This document shows positions 45,987-55,114 of a stretch of 64,000 nt of DNA, one piece after another (within the stretch, counting starts at the first letter, position 1; every line of letters starts with the position of its first letter). Origin of the DNA: Xanthobacter autotrophicus Py2 (GTDB lineage Bacteria; Pseudomonadota; Alphaproteobacteria; Rhizobiales; Xanthobacteraceae); contig CP000781.1 in the NCBI GenBank assembly GCA_000017645.1, positions 1,516,001 through 1,580,000 on the forward strand. Reading direction: 5' to 3'. Both the position numbers and the translations under genes were made by a program. The notes beneath the pieces were generated by a model. The model worked only from the letters and a program-made list of their open reading frames with translations, had not been told where the DNA came from and made no database searches.

Positions 45987-47555
45987 ATGTGTTCCGCCCA
46001 AACAAGTTCCGCCCAAGCAGGTTCCGCCCAAATCCTCCGCACCGGCCCTGCAAAAGTCATCCGCGAGGACGACATCATCCAGAGCGTCGCCGACGCGCTC
46101 CAGTACATCTCCTTCTTTCATCCGGCGGACTACATCGCCCATCTCGCCCGCGCCCATGCGCGCGAAGCCTCCCCCGCGGCGCGCGATGCCATCGCCCAGA
46201 TCCTCGTGAACTCGCGCATGGCGGCGCTGGGGCGACGGCCCATCTGCCAGGATACCGGCCTCGTGGTGGTGTTCGCCAAGGTGGGGATGGATGTGCGCAT
46301 CGACAGCGCCCGCCCCTTCGCCGACCTCATCAACGATGCCGTGCGCCGCGCTTATCTGGACGAGGCCAATCCCCTGCGCGCCTCCATGGTGGGGGACCCG
46401 CTGTTCGAGCGGCGCAACACCAGGGACAACGCCCCGGCGGTGGTGCATGTGGAACTGGTGCCGGGCGCCACGCTGGAGATCACGGTGGCGGCCAAGGGCG
46501 GCGGCTCGGAGAACAAGGCGAAGTTCGTGACGCTGGATCCCGGCGCCAGCGTCGAGGACTGGGTGCTGAAGACCGTGCCGGAGCTGGGCGCCGGCTGGTG
46601 CCCGCCCGGTGTCATCGGCCTCGGCATCGGCGGCTCGGCGGAAAAGGCCATGCTGATCGCCAAGGAGGCGCTCTTGGAGGAGATCGACATGACCGACCTC
46701 CTCGCCCGCGGCCCCTCCAGCAAATTGGAGGAGATGCGCATCTCCCTCTACGAGAAGATCAACGCGCTGGGCATCGGCGCGCAGGGCCTCGGCGGCCTGA
46801 CTACAGTGGTGGACGTGAAGATCGCCACCTTCCCGACCCATGCGGCGTCGAAGCCCGTGGCGCTCATTCCCCAGTGCGCCGCCAACCGCCATGCCACCAT
46901 CGTGCTCGATGGCTCGGGGCCGGTGCGGCTCGATCCGCCGGACCTCTCGGCCTGGCCGCAGATGGTGCTGGATGCCGCCGACGGAAGCGCCCGCCGGGTG
47001 AACCTCGATGGGCTGACGCGGGAGGAGGTCGGCTCCTGGACGCCGGGGCAGAAGCTGCTGCTGACCGGCCGCATGCTCACCGGCCGCGACGCCGCCCATC
47101 AGCGCCTCACCGACATGCTGAAGGCCGGCACGCCCCTGCCGGTGAACCTCGACGGGCGCGTCATCTATTATGTCGGCCCGGTGGACCCGGTGGGGGACGA
47201 GGCGGTGGGCCCGGCCGGCCCCACCACCTCCACCCGCATGGATCGCTACACCGATGCCATCCTCGGCACCGGCCTGCTCGCCATGGTGGGCAAGGCGGAG
47301 CGGGGGCCGGCGGCGATCGCGGCCATCGCCCGGCACAGGGCGGCCTATCTCGTCGCCGTGGGCGGGGCGGCCTATCTCGTCTCCAAGGCCATCAAGGCGG
47401 CGCGGGTGGTGGCCTTCGAAGACCTCGGCATGGAGGCCATCTACGAGTTCGAGGTGGAGGACATGCCGGTGACGGTGGCAGTGAGCGCCGCGGGCCAGTC
47501 CATCCACACCCTTGGACCGGCACTCTGGCGGGAGCGCATCGCCGCGCAGCCCTGA
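45987..47555 (+). CDS. Class I (iron-sulfur) fumarate hydratase
   Basis: Oxygen-sensitive [4Fe-4S] fumarase of 522 residues. The three cluster cysteines are Cys87 (PICQDTG), Cys205 (AGWCPPG) and Cys297 (IPQCAANRH), with spacing like E. coli FumA. GIGGSAEKAM and the C-terminal DAVGPAGPTTSTRMDRY-type region support the two-domain (alpha plus beta) form. It converts fumarate to malate, but related enzymes hydrate mesaconate or tartrate, worth noting beside the itaconate-type genes. The first 15 residues are a short Ser-Ala-Gln repeat from a 15-base DNA repeat. Confidence 0.88.
   Translation: MCSAQTSSAQAGSAQILRTGPAKVIREDDIIQSVADALQYISFFHPADYIAHLARAHAREASPAARDAIAQILVNSRMAALGRRPICQDTGLVVVFAKVGMDVRIDSARPFADLINDAVRRAYLDEANPLRASMVGDPLFERRNTRDNAPAVVHVELVPGATLEITVAAKGGGSENKAKFVTLDPGASVEDWVLKTVPELGAGWCPPGVIGLGIGGSAEKAMLIAKEALLEEIDMTDLLARGPSSKLEEMRISLYEKINALGIGAQGLGGLTTVVDVKIATFPTHAASKPVALIPQCAANRHATIVLDGSGPVRLDPPDLSAWPQMVLDAADGSARRVNLDGLTREEVGSWTPGQKLLLTGRMLTGRDAAHQRLTDMLKAGTPLPVNLDGRVIYYVGPVDPVGDEAVGPAGPTTSTRMDRYTDAILGTGLLAMVGKAERGPAAIAAIARHRAAYLVAVGGAAYLVSKAIKAARVVAFEDLGMEAIYEFEVEDMPVTVAVSAAGQSIHTLGPALWRERIAAQP
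45991..46031. repeat. 15-base tandem repeat inside the start of the fumarase gene
   Basis: GTTCCGCCCAAACAA (45991-46005), GTTCCGCCCAAGCAG (46006-46020) and a partial GTTCCGCCCAA (46021-46031). In frame it encodes repeated Ser-Ala-Gln. Because the unit is a multiple of three, copy changes would keep the frame. Confidence 0.85.
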
Positions 47556-47683
47556 GCAGGAGCCGCCTTCGTGGCCTGTGAAGGCGATCTTCGGGAACGA
47601 TTGACCCGGCGCAACGTTTTTCCTCGCAGTTGCAGTCAGGCTTTCGCGCCGTGGCTGCACGTATTGATCGAGGATGAACAATC

Positions 47684-48019
47684 ATGGCCGACTCAAATCT
47701 CGCCCAGGATACCAGCCACGATACCCGTGCGACGATCGAGGCGCAGATCATCGAGTTGAGGAACGAGATGGGCCGCCTCAGCAAGTCGCTGCAGGCGCGG
47801 GCGTCCGATGCCGCCGATGATGCCGAGGACGCCTTCGAGACCGTGAAGGCGCGGGCCAACGGCGCGGCCAGGACGGTCCGCCGGCAGGCCCACGCGGTGT
47901 CCGAGGCCATCGGGGAAAATCCCGGCACGGCCGCGGCGGTGCTGTCGTCCGCCGGCGTGATGGGGCTTCTGGTGGGCTTTGCCGCCGGCTACATCCTGGC
48001 CAGCGGCTCGCGCCGCTGA
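47684..48019 (+). CDS. DUF883/ElaB-YqjD-like membrane-anchored protein
   Basis: Protein of 111 residues. A long charged amphipathic helix (about 15-75) precedes a Gly-rich C-terminal membrane span (VMGLLVGFAAGYILASGSRR). This is the architecture of stationary-phase ElaB/YqjD proteins that tether ribosomes to the inner membrane. The function here is inferred from architecture. A strong terminator follows. Confidence 0.75.
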   Translation: MADSNLAQDTSHDTRATIEAQIIELRNEMGRLSKSLQARASDAADDAEDAFETVKARANGAARTVRRQAHAVSEAIGENPGTAAAVLSSAGVMGLLVGFAAGYILASGSRR

Positions 48020-48045
48020 GACCTTTGCCGTCCGGTTTCGACCCG

Positions 48046-48073
48046 AAGGCCCCGCCGTGAGCGGGGCCTTTTT
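48046..48073 (+). terminator. Rho-independent terminator
   Basis: Stem AAGGCCCCGC (48046-48055) / GCGGGGCCTT (48061-48070) around CGTGA, then TTT. It ends the DUF883-like gene and may work for the converging glycosyltransferase gene too. Confidence 0.9.
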
Positions 48074-48089
48074 GCGTCCGGGCGCGGGC

Positions 48090-49709
48090 CTACCGGCTGT
48101 AGCTGCGCCCGATCAGGATGGTGACCGTCCCGACGAATGCACCGGCATGGCGCAGGTCGACGGTGACGAGGGGCTCCAGCCGAGCAAAATGGCTCTGGAT
48201 CTGGGCCAGATCCTCGGGCCGCGCCGGTGCCGGGACCACGATGACGGCATCATCGCCCACATGGTCCTCTTCCACATGGGTGATGCGGAAGCCGCGGCAG
48301 TCGTCGCCGATGCAGGCGATGGGCCAGCTTTCCCCAAGCGCATAGCCGACCTTGCCGCCCTCGTGCCAGATGCGCGTCACCACGAACGGCGTGTGCTCCA
48401 TCGTCAGACCCTGCTGGCGGAAGGCGCTCGCAAGGTCGCTCCAGGTGGCCAGCTCCCGCAGCGGATCGCGCGGCGTGGCTGGGCCATAGGCGGCCAGCGT
48501 CGGCACCCGCGCCAGCGCCATCACCGCCACCATCACCGTGGCCACGAAAATGGCCGAGCCGAAGGCCCAGCGCCGGGTCGCCACATGGTGCGGCCAGCGC
48601 TGCGCCATCATGCGCCCGAGCAGGGGGAAGAGCATCAGGTAGCCCGGCGCCGCCCAGTGGAAGAAGGGCTTTGCCGGCGACCACGCCGCCACCAGCGGGA
48701 ACAGCAGCACCGGCCCGCAGCCGATGCACACCAGCAGCCAGGACCGGGCCGCGCCCCGTGACAGCCCATATGGCGCACGCAGATGGCAGAACACCGCCCG
48801 CGCGGCGGCGACCACGAGGCCGACCCAGATCCACGGCGTGAGGAACAGGGCGATGCCGCCGATCACCACCAGCGGCATCACCGGGTGGAACCGCGCCGCC
48901 GCCGCCCGCCCGGCCTGGAAGCTGAGGGAGATGAAATCGTTCTGGATGTTCCAGATCAGCACCGGCGACACCACCGCCAGTGCCACCAGCGCGCCGGCGT
49001 AGGGCCAGACCCGGACGAGCCAGAAGCGGTGGCGCGGGCTGGTGACGAGGAACAGCAACGTGCCTGCGAAGAAGAACACGCCGTGATACTTGGACAGCAT
49101 GGCCAGACCGCCGAGCAGTCCCGCCAGCAGCCAGCCCGCCGGATGGGCGTCGGGCTCGAACAGCACCCGCGCCAGCACCAGCGTTCCGGCCAGCAGGAAG
49201 GCGATCAGCGGCCCGTCCGGCAGCACCCAGCTGGCGCTGGTGACGCCCAGCACCGGCGCGCACGCCATCATCAGCGCCGCCAGCACCCCCGCCCACGGAT
49301 CGAACAGGCGGGCGGTGAGCCGGTACATCAGGACAGTGGAGAGCGCGGAGAACACGATGAACGGCGCGCGCACCACCGCCGGCGCCTCGGACCCCGTGAG
49401 CCACGCCGCGAAGCGCGCCAGCCACCACGCCATGGGCGGGTGGTCGAAATAGCTCAGGGCCACGGCGCGGCTGGTGACCACGGTGTAGGATTCGTCATTG
49501 CCGAGGCCCGTGGCGGCCGCGAACGCGATCCGCAGGATCGTGGCGCCCACAAACACCGCCAGCAGGGCGGTCGCGGGCGAGATGCGGCGCGCCAGCACTC
49601 CGGCAAGGCCGGTTGCCGAAGCCGGGCAGGGGGTGTCCAGGGAGGCGTCCAAGGCGTGGTCGAGCGCGGGCCCCGCAACCGGCGTCGCCGCCGGCACCGC
49701 ATGCGTCAT
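48090..49709 (-). CDS. Membrane glycosyltransferase of the PMT/ArnT (GT39/GT83) type
   Basis: Polytopic protein of 539 residues. After an N-terminal Ala-rich region, the first periplasmic loop carries GNDESYTVV (catalytic-type Asp-Glu) and FDHPPMAWWLARF, both typical of ArnT/PMT-like transferases that use polyprenyl-phosphate sugars. About eleven spans follow, then a small soluble C-terminal domain. It overlaps the upstream polyprenyl-phosphate glycosyltransferase gene by four bases, which would make its lipid-linked donor. Confidence 0.82.
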   Translation of the reverse strand: MTHAVPAATPVAGPALDHALDASLDTPCPASATGLAGVLARRISPATALLAVFVGATILRIAFAAATGLGNDESYTVVTSRAVALSYFDHPPMAWWLARFAAWLTGSEAPAVVRAPFIVFSALSTVLMYRLTARLFDPWAGVLAALMMACAPVLGVTSASWVLPDGPLIAFLLAGTLVLARVLFEPDAHPAGWLLAGLLGGLAMLSKYHGVFFFAGTLLFLVTSPRHRFWLVRVWPYAGALVALAVVSPVLIWNIQNDFISLSFQAGRAAAARFHPVMPLVVIGGIALFLTPWIWVGLVVAAARAVFCHLRAPYGLSRGAARSWLLVCIGCGPVLLFPLVAAWSPAKPFFHWAAPGYLMLFPLLGRMMAQRWPHHVATRRWAFGSAIFVATVMVAVMALARVPTLAAYGPATPRDPLRELATWSDLASAFRQQGLTMEHTPFVVTRIWHEGGKVGYALGESWPIACIGDDCRGFRITHVEEDHVGDDAVIVVPAPARPEDLAQIQSHFARLEPLVTVDLRHAGAFVGTVTILIGRSYSR

Positions 49710-50845
49710 TCGTCGGCTCCCCAGACCAGGGCGGTGCTCATGGCGTAGTTCCAGACCGCGCCGATGAGCGAGCCGGCGACGCCCGCCGCCCACCAGCGCG
49801 AGCCGCCCCAGAACACCCAGCTCGCCACCCCCACATTGGCCACCGCCCCGGCGCCGCAGATGGCGTAGAACTTGGCCAGCGCCGGCACGATGCGCCAGCC
49901 GTGGACCCGCCGGTCGCGATAGGTCAGGGCATTGTTGAGCGCGAAATTCGAGGTCATGGCGCAGAGCGTGGCGACGGCCTGCGCGCCGGCGAAGGCGAGG
50001 CCGGCGGCGAGCGCGCCCTTCAGCACTGCAAGATGGAGCAGCAGGCCGAGGCCCCCCACCGCCGAGAACCACAGGAAGCGCGGCGAGATGGTGGCGCCGA
50101 TGGCCTTGCTGGCCAGCAGGGCAAGGAAATCCAGTATGGTGCGCCGGTCGAGCTTGCTCTCGCCCGCCTGCCGCGCCCCGAAGGTGAACGGCACGTCCAC
50201 GCACGCCAGCGGGCGGCCGGTGGTGGTCATGATGTCCAGCAGGATCTTGAAGCCGTGTCGTGACAGGTGCGGCGCGCGCGCCTCCACCACGTCGCGGCGG
50301 ATCATGAAAAAGCCGCTCATGGGATCGGAGGTGGACACGCCGGGCAGCCATTTGGCCATGGTGGTGGCGGTGCGGCTCAGCCAGCTGCGCTGCCGGTCGA
50401 AGGCGTCGGCGCTGCCGCCTTCCATGTAGCGGCTGGCCACCACCAGGTCGGCGCCGGCGCGGATGTGGTCCAGCATGGTCCGCAGCGCGGATGGATCATG
50501 CTGGAGATCGGCATCGATCACCGCGACCACGGGCGCCTGGGCGGCCAGCATGCCCTCGATGCAGGCGCCGGCGAGGCCGCGCCGGCCCACCCGGCGGATG
50601 CAGCGGGCGCGGCCATCGCGCGCTCCGATGGCGCGGACGGTGTCCGCCGTGCCGTCCGGGGAATCGTCGTCCACGAAGATGGCTTCCCAGGCGACGGCAT
50701 CCAGCGCCGCCTCCAACTGGGCGAACAGGACTTCGACATTGTCGCGTTCGTTGAAGGTGGGAACGATGACCGACAGTTCCGGCACGGCCGGCGGCACCGC
50801 AATCACACCCATGCCGGTCTGCGGGGGAGAGACGTATGGGTTCAT
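49706..50845 (-). CDS. Polyprenyl-phosphate glycosyltransferase with GtrA domain (DPM1-like)
   Basis: Two-domain protein of 379 residues. The N-terminal GT2 domain (LSVIVPTFNERDNV, FVDDDSPDGT, IDADLQHDP, SRYMEGG) transfers a sugar from a nucleotide donor to polyprenyl phosphate. The C-terminal four-span GtrA-like domain (SAVGGLGLLLHLAVL onward) is thought to help flip lipid-linked sugars. It operates with the next gene to glycosylate an envelope component. Confidence 0.87.
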   Translation of the reverse strand: MNPYVSPPQTGMGVIAVPPAVPELSVIVPTFNERDNVEVLFAQLEAALDAVAWEAIFVDDDSPDGTADTVRAIGARDGRARCIRRVGRRGLAGACIEGMLAAQAPVVAVIDADLQHDPSALRTMLDHIRAGADLVVASRYMEGGSADAFDRQRSWLSRTATTMAKWLPGVSTSDPMSGFFMIRRDVVEARAPHLSRHGFKILLDIMTTTGRPLACVDVPFTFGARQAGESKLDRRTILDFLALLASKAIGATISPRFLWFSAVGGLGLLLHLAVLKGALAAGLAFAGAQAVATLCAMTSNFALNNALTYRDRRVHGWRIVPALAKFYAICGAGAVANVGVASWVFWGGSRWWAAGVAGSLIGAVWNYAMSTALVWGADE

Positions 50846-51589
50846 GGCAGCGCCCCGGCCGTACCGGAGGACTGGCGGCGCGCGCCGACCGCGGGCGCCG
50901 CGCCGATACGATCGTTGATCACCTCGGAGGCAGTGTTTTTCTTATTCATCATCCACGCTGTCTGGAGCATTTCCGGGATAAAAAGGGGGTGTCGATGGGT
51001 GTGGACCGTAAATTTAGGTAATCTTCGGCATGATGTGCTGTATAGCGGTAGCTGAATGCTGCGAGGTCGCAGTCCTGGTCCGCCTTGCCTCGACGGCCGC
51101 CTCCTGATTCACCCGATTGCTCTATCGGGAGCAGAGCCTAGGCAGCCAAGCTTACAGGCACCTTACAAGGCGAGGCCCGATTGATGACCCGCGTGGCGTC
51201 ATCGCGCCGATCCGGCATGACCATGGAGTGCCCCGCTGCTGTCTGCGATGCGGCGTGGGCAATGCACAACGGCCTGTCCTGGCCGCGTATTGAACGCTGA
51301 TCCCCAGCAAGGGGGTCCATGGCGCGTGTCCATCACGGCGCGTCTGGTCGGGCCATCATGCGATGATCACGCAGGTTCTGGCGCCGACGCACGCGAGGCT
51401 GCCGTTTGCGCAGACGCCGCAGAAGAGCCATTGGACGGTGCGGTGCAGCAGGTAAAGCGCCTTCCACTACCGCAGTGCGGGAAGAATATATTACCCCCCG
51501 ACCAAGGAAGAGGGTGAAATCCGGCGGGATTTCTGCTTTACTCCGGGTCCAACAAATGCTCCCGGAACACGGGATGCGGGAGGGATATT
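50846..51589. other. 744-base region without a convincing gene
   Basis: Base composition is more even than in the flanking genes, and open frames on both strands are short and lack family character. Hairpins include CCCGAT/ATCGGG (51112-51129) and GATCCCC/GGGGGTC around 51299-51317. An AT-rich patch near 50935-51050 may hold the promoter for the glycosyltransferase pair. It could also hide a small RNA or a degraded gene, and I cannot show either. Confidence 0.5.
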
Positions 51590-51847
51590 GTGACATTCGA
51601 GACCAACGGTCGTCCACGCCGGCCCATTGGACGTGTCGCGGCAAAGAGCATTGCCGCAGGTGATGATATGGCGCGTCAGAGCGCTGCAGTTCTCGTCGTT
51701 GCCTTTTCGTGCGCGGCCTCCGGCCTCCTCATGGGCCTTTGCCTTGCTGCTGCACACTGGCCGGCGCTGGCGTTCGTATTCGGCGCTGTGCTCGCGGGCA
51801 CTGGCGCCTGGTTTGCCCGGGGTCTCGTCGCCCAGATCAAAGGCTGA
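51590..51847 (+). CDS. Small two-span membrane protein
   Basis: Open frame of 85 residues from GTG 51590, six bases after a strong GGAGGG. The first 25 residues are basic and hydrophilic. Two hydrophobic segments follow (SAAVLVVAFSCAASGLL and ALAFVFGAVLAGTGAWFA) with a short loop, ending LVAQIKG. An internal ATG at 51668 would give a 59-residue version holding both spans. No family recognised. Confidence 0.55.
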   Translation: MTFETNGRPRRPIGRVAAKSIAAGDDMARQSAAVLVVAFSCAASGLLMGLCLAAAHWPALAFVFGAVLAGTGAWFARGLVAQIKG

Positions 51848-51942
51848 TCGCGGTTCCGGATGGCGCCTGGCCATGGGGCCGGGCGCCATTTTTCGTTTGG
51901 GGCTGTCGCAAGCTGTGCTTTAGGCGTCGAGCCGCCCGTCCG

Positions 51943-52452
51943 TCAGTCGGCGGCGAAGGGGTGCCGCGCGCTCGCGCTCTGCGCCAGCACGTCCGCCGGC
52001 CGGGGCGTGCCGCTCACCGCCCGCAGGATGGCAAGGCGGGTGGCCTCGTGGTTGAAGGCCTGGATCTTCGCATTGTCGCTCGCATCCCAGTGGATGAAGA
52101 CGCCGACGCAGATGAAGACATCGTCGGCCTCCTCCACCGGAATGATCCCCTCGGCCACGCAGTCGGTGACCGCCTTGGCCACCGCGTATTGCGCCGGGCC
52201 GAACATCTGCACCGCCTGGCGGGCGTCCTTGATGGTCACCTTGTTGAACAGCACGGTGGCGGGCTTGGCCAGAAGGTTGGGCTCCACCACGGCCAGCAGG
52301 GTGGTGAAGCCATCCTTGTTGTTGGTCAAAGCGGATACGAACGCGGTTTCGGCGGAGGAGCCGCGCGGACCCATGATGAGGTCGATATGGGCCACCTCGT
52401 TGCCCTCGCCCACCAGGGCCTCGCCCACCATCAGGCGATCGATCTTCGGCAT
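51943..52452 (-). CDS. fae: Formaldehyde-activating enzyme
   Basis: Catalyses condensation of formaldehyde with tetrahydromethanopterin in C1 oxidation. The 169-residue protein has the near-invariant Fae core [19 protein letters not shown] with the catalytic His22, [23 protein letters not shown] and [14 protein letters not shown]. Start ATG 52452 directly after GGAGGTTTC. No other methanopterin-pathway genes are in the window, so this is an isolated copy. It implies methylotrophic or formaldehyde-detoxifying capacity. Confidence 0.94.
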   Translation of the reverse strand: MPKIDRLMVGEALVGEGNEVAHIDLIMGPRGSSAETAFVSALTNNKDGFTTLLAVVEPNLLAKPATVLFNKVTIKDARQAVQMFGPAQYAVAKAVTDCVAEGIIPVEEADDVFICVGVFIHWDASDNAKIQAFNHEATRLAILRAVSGTPRPADVLAQSASARHPFAAD

Positions 52453-52599
52453 GAAACCTCCAAAAATACGCGGCGTGCTGAAAAGGGGCCGGCCTGGCCG
52501 GGGTATCTGCCTTTTCATGCAATAAGCTGACCGCGCCCAGGCCAACTTGGGTCGCCCGTTCCGTGCCTGGATTGTGGCCTGGCGGGCGCCGGAACCGCC

Positions 52600-53835
52600 C
52601 TACAGCACCTCGAACGGCAGGTTGCCGGTGGCGGCGGCACCGCGGCCGTCGCGTACGGTGACGAACACGCGGTAGCGGCCTCTCGGCAGGCCGGCGATGC
52701 GGACCCCGTCCGGATGGGGTTCATGGATGCCCTCGGGAAAGCTCGGAGGCACCGGCTCGGGATCGCCGCCGACGCTGCGCACGGTGGTCTCGGCCATCAC
52801 CTGCCATTCCACCTTCAGGGAATCGCCGTCGGGATCGGTGGCGGCGAGGCGCACATGGGTGTCGCCGTCGGAGGCGAAGCGCGATGGCCCGGCGAAGGTG
52901 AGGGCGAGGATGCGCGGGGCATGGTTGGCGCCGCCCGGCGGCGTGCCGCCCCAGATGGCGGCCATCACCTCCACCGTCTCGGTCCATTCGCCGGTAGGCA
53001 GCAGCAGGGAATACCAGGTGGGGGTCACCTCCTGCTTCTGGCCCCACAGGAAGGGCATGGCGCCCACCCCCGCCTGCTTGGCCGTGAGCAGGTAGCGCCG
53101 CACGCGATCAGCCTTCTGCGAGGAGGTGGGCTCCAGCGGCGCCCCCCAGGGCGCGGTGGGGGCGTCCCAGTGGCCCTGCGCTCCCATCTCGGTGAGCATC
53201 ACCGGCCCGGTCCAGCCCTGCGCCCGTGCCCGCTTCGCCGAGGTCAGCAGGCCGTCGCCATAGCCGTTGATGCCGATGACATCGATGCTCGGCGCATGGC
53301 GCATGATGAGCGCCGCCTTGTCCTGTCCCACCTCGGCGACGGCCGCCATGGTAGGGTGCTGGCTGTCCAGGGCCTTGGCGAGCTTCGCCGCCTCCTCGAT
53401 GGCGGGCCACACGGCCATGGCCTCCTCGGGGGAGAGGTCCACCTCCACCTCGTTGCCGATGCCCCACATGAGCAGCGCCGGATGGGTGCGATAGCGCTCC
53501 ACCATGTGACGCAGGTCTTCCAGCTGCTGGGTCACGGCGGTGCGGTTGGCATAGTCGAAGCCGAGGCGCGGATGGCCGAGCCAGAAGCCGACGATCACCT
53601 TCAGCCCGGCGCGCTGGGCGGCGTCGAGGATTTCCCCCGGCTCCTGCCCGTAGGTGCGCACCACGGTGGCGCCGAGGGCCTTCAGATCGTTGAAGCGGGC
53701 CTCGCCGCTGGCGCCGTTGGGAATGAAGGGCTTGCCGTCCACGACGATTTCGGCGCCGCGCACGCTCACCTGCGCGGCGTGGAGGGAGGACGACATCAGG
53801 AACGCGCTGAGCGCGATGAGGAGGGCACGACGCAC
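52600..53835 (-). CDS. Secreted glycoside hydrolase with TIM-barrel domain (GH2-like)
   Basis: Protein of 411 residues with a signal peptide (MRRALLIALSAFLMSSSLHA). VVDGKPFIPNGASGEARF and a TIM barrel with GIGNEVEV (acid/base Glu after Asn) and MLTEMGAQG (nucleophile Glu) recall family 2/5 hydrolases. The last 110 residues form an Ig-like domain containing ATDPDGDSLKVEWQV. Similar proteins are annotated as glucanosyltransferase-like. The substrate is unknown. Confidence 0.75.
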   Translation of the reverse strand: MRRALLIALSAFLMSSSLHAAQVSVRGAEIVVDGKPFIPNGASGEARFNDLKALGATVVRTYGQEPGEILDAAQRAGLKVIVGFWLGHPRLGFDYANRTAVTQQLEDLRHMVERYRTHPALLMWGIGNEVEVDLSPEEAMAVWPAIEEAAKLAKALDSQHPTMAAVAEVGQDKAALIMRHAPSIDVIGINGYGDGLLTSAKRARAQGWTGPVMLTEMGAQGHWDAPTAPWGAPLEPTSSQKADRVRRYLLTAKQAGVGAMPFLWGQKQEVTPTWYSLLLPTGEWTETVEVMAAIWGGTPPGGANHAPRILALTFAGPSRFASDGDTHVRLAATDPDGDSLKVEWQVMAETTVRSVGGDPEPVPPSFPEGIHEPHPDGVRIAGLPRGRYRVFVTVRDGRGAAATGNLPFEVL

Positions 53836-54038
53836 GGGAACCAGACTCGCATTAAGAACCTTGGCAACTGCACTGCACCATGAAGGGTGCAGGACCGTGG
53901 CGGCAACATCAACTTATTGCGGGCGCCGTGCTCCGGCCCCCGGTCACCGAAGGCGCAACGCCGCGGCGGCAGGCGGGTGAACGGGGCGGGCGATCTGCTA
54001 TAAGGCCGGCGTTCGCGGCAGAAGCTGAGGTTTTCCGC

Positions 54039-54944
54039 ATGTACGTGCTGGCCCATCTCTCCGATCCCCACCTCGGCCCCATCCCCGAGGCGCGGATCTC
54101 CGAGCTTCTGGGCAAGCGCTTCTTCGGCATGATGAACTGGATCGGCGCGCGGCGGCGCAATTTCGGCGCCGCCACCCTGGCGCCGCTCATCACCGACCTG
54201 CTGGCCCAGGCGCCGGACCACATCTGCGTCACCGGCGACCTCGTCAACGTGAGCCTGCCGGCGGAATTCGATACCGGCGCCACCTTCCTCGCCTCCCTCG
54301 GCGCGCCGGACAAGGTGAGCGTGGTGCCTGGCAACCACGACGCCTATGTGCGCTCGGCCATGCACTACCATCTGGAGCACTGGGCGCCCTTCCTCGCCGG
54401 CGACAACACACATCCTCACACGCCGGTGGACGTGGAGGCCTTCCCCTATGTGCGCCGGCGCGGTGCGGTGGCGGTGGTGGGGGTGTCCACCGCCGTGCCC
54501 ACCGCCGTGTTCCTCGCCAGCGGCGAGATGGGCCGCGCGCAGCGGGCGCGGCTGAAGACGCTGCTGGAGCAGTTGAAGGCCGAGGGCCTGTTCCGGGTGG
54601 TGATGATCCACCATCCGCCGGTGGGCGAGCGCCCGTTCCATCGCGACCTGCGCGACGCCGCCAAGGTCCGCGCGGTGCTGGCGGAGGCGGGGGCCGAGCT
54701 GGTGCTGCACGGCCACGACCATCGCGCCTCCCTCGGGCAGATCGAGGCGGCGGGCGGGTTGATTCCGGTGGTGGGCGTGCCCTCGGCCTCGGCCGGGCCG
54801 GCGTCGGAGCGCGGCCCCGGCGGCTATTGCCTGTATCGCATCTCCGGCGGTCCCGGCGCGTGGCGCTGCGACATGGAGCGGCGCGGCTACGCCAAGGATG
54901 TGACCAGCGTCCAGTCGCTGACGCGTCAGGTCCTCGTCGGTTAG
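54039..54944 (+). CDS. Calcineurin-like metallophosphoesterase
   Basis: Binuclear metal phosphoesterase of 301 residues. HLSDPHLG (7-14), VTGDLVN, VPGNHDAY, MIHHPPVGE and LHGHDHRA supply all five metal-ligand motifs in order. ATG 54039. Substrates of such small cytosolic proteins range from cyclic nucleotides to lipid intermediates, and none is indicated here. Confidence 0.88.
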   Translation: MYVLAHLSDPHLGPIPEARISELLGKRFFGMMNWIGARRRNFGAATLAPLITDLLAQAPDHICVTGDLVNVSLPAEFDTGATFLASLGAPDKVSVVPGNHDAYVRSAMHYHLEHWAPFLAGDNTHPHTPVDVEAFPYVRRRGAVAVVGVSTAVPTAVFLASGEMGRAQRARLKTLLEQLKAEGLFRVVMIHHPPVGERPFHRDLRDAAKVRAVLAEAGAELVLHGHDHRASLGQIEAAGGLIPVVGVPSASAGPASERGPGGYCLYRISGGPGAWRCDMERRGYAKDVTSVQSLTRQVLVG

Positions 54945-55114
54945 GGGCAGGCTTCCTGAAAGTCGTGGCGAAATCGTGCCTTGGAAACGGCATCGATGTG
55001 ACCGTGCAAGATCATGCGTAACGACTTGTAACTGAAGGCTGATTACAGAACTTTAAGTTGCCTGTGAGGGGCTGCGGCCCGATGCTTCCTTCGCCCCTTG
55101 AAGGAGGACTGCTT

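Noticed and set aside
51333..51644. A 103-codon minus-strand frame in the poorly coding region
   Set aside because: No ribosome site, no domain, and it overlaps the better-supported small membrane protein on the other strand.
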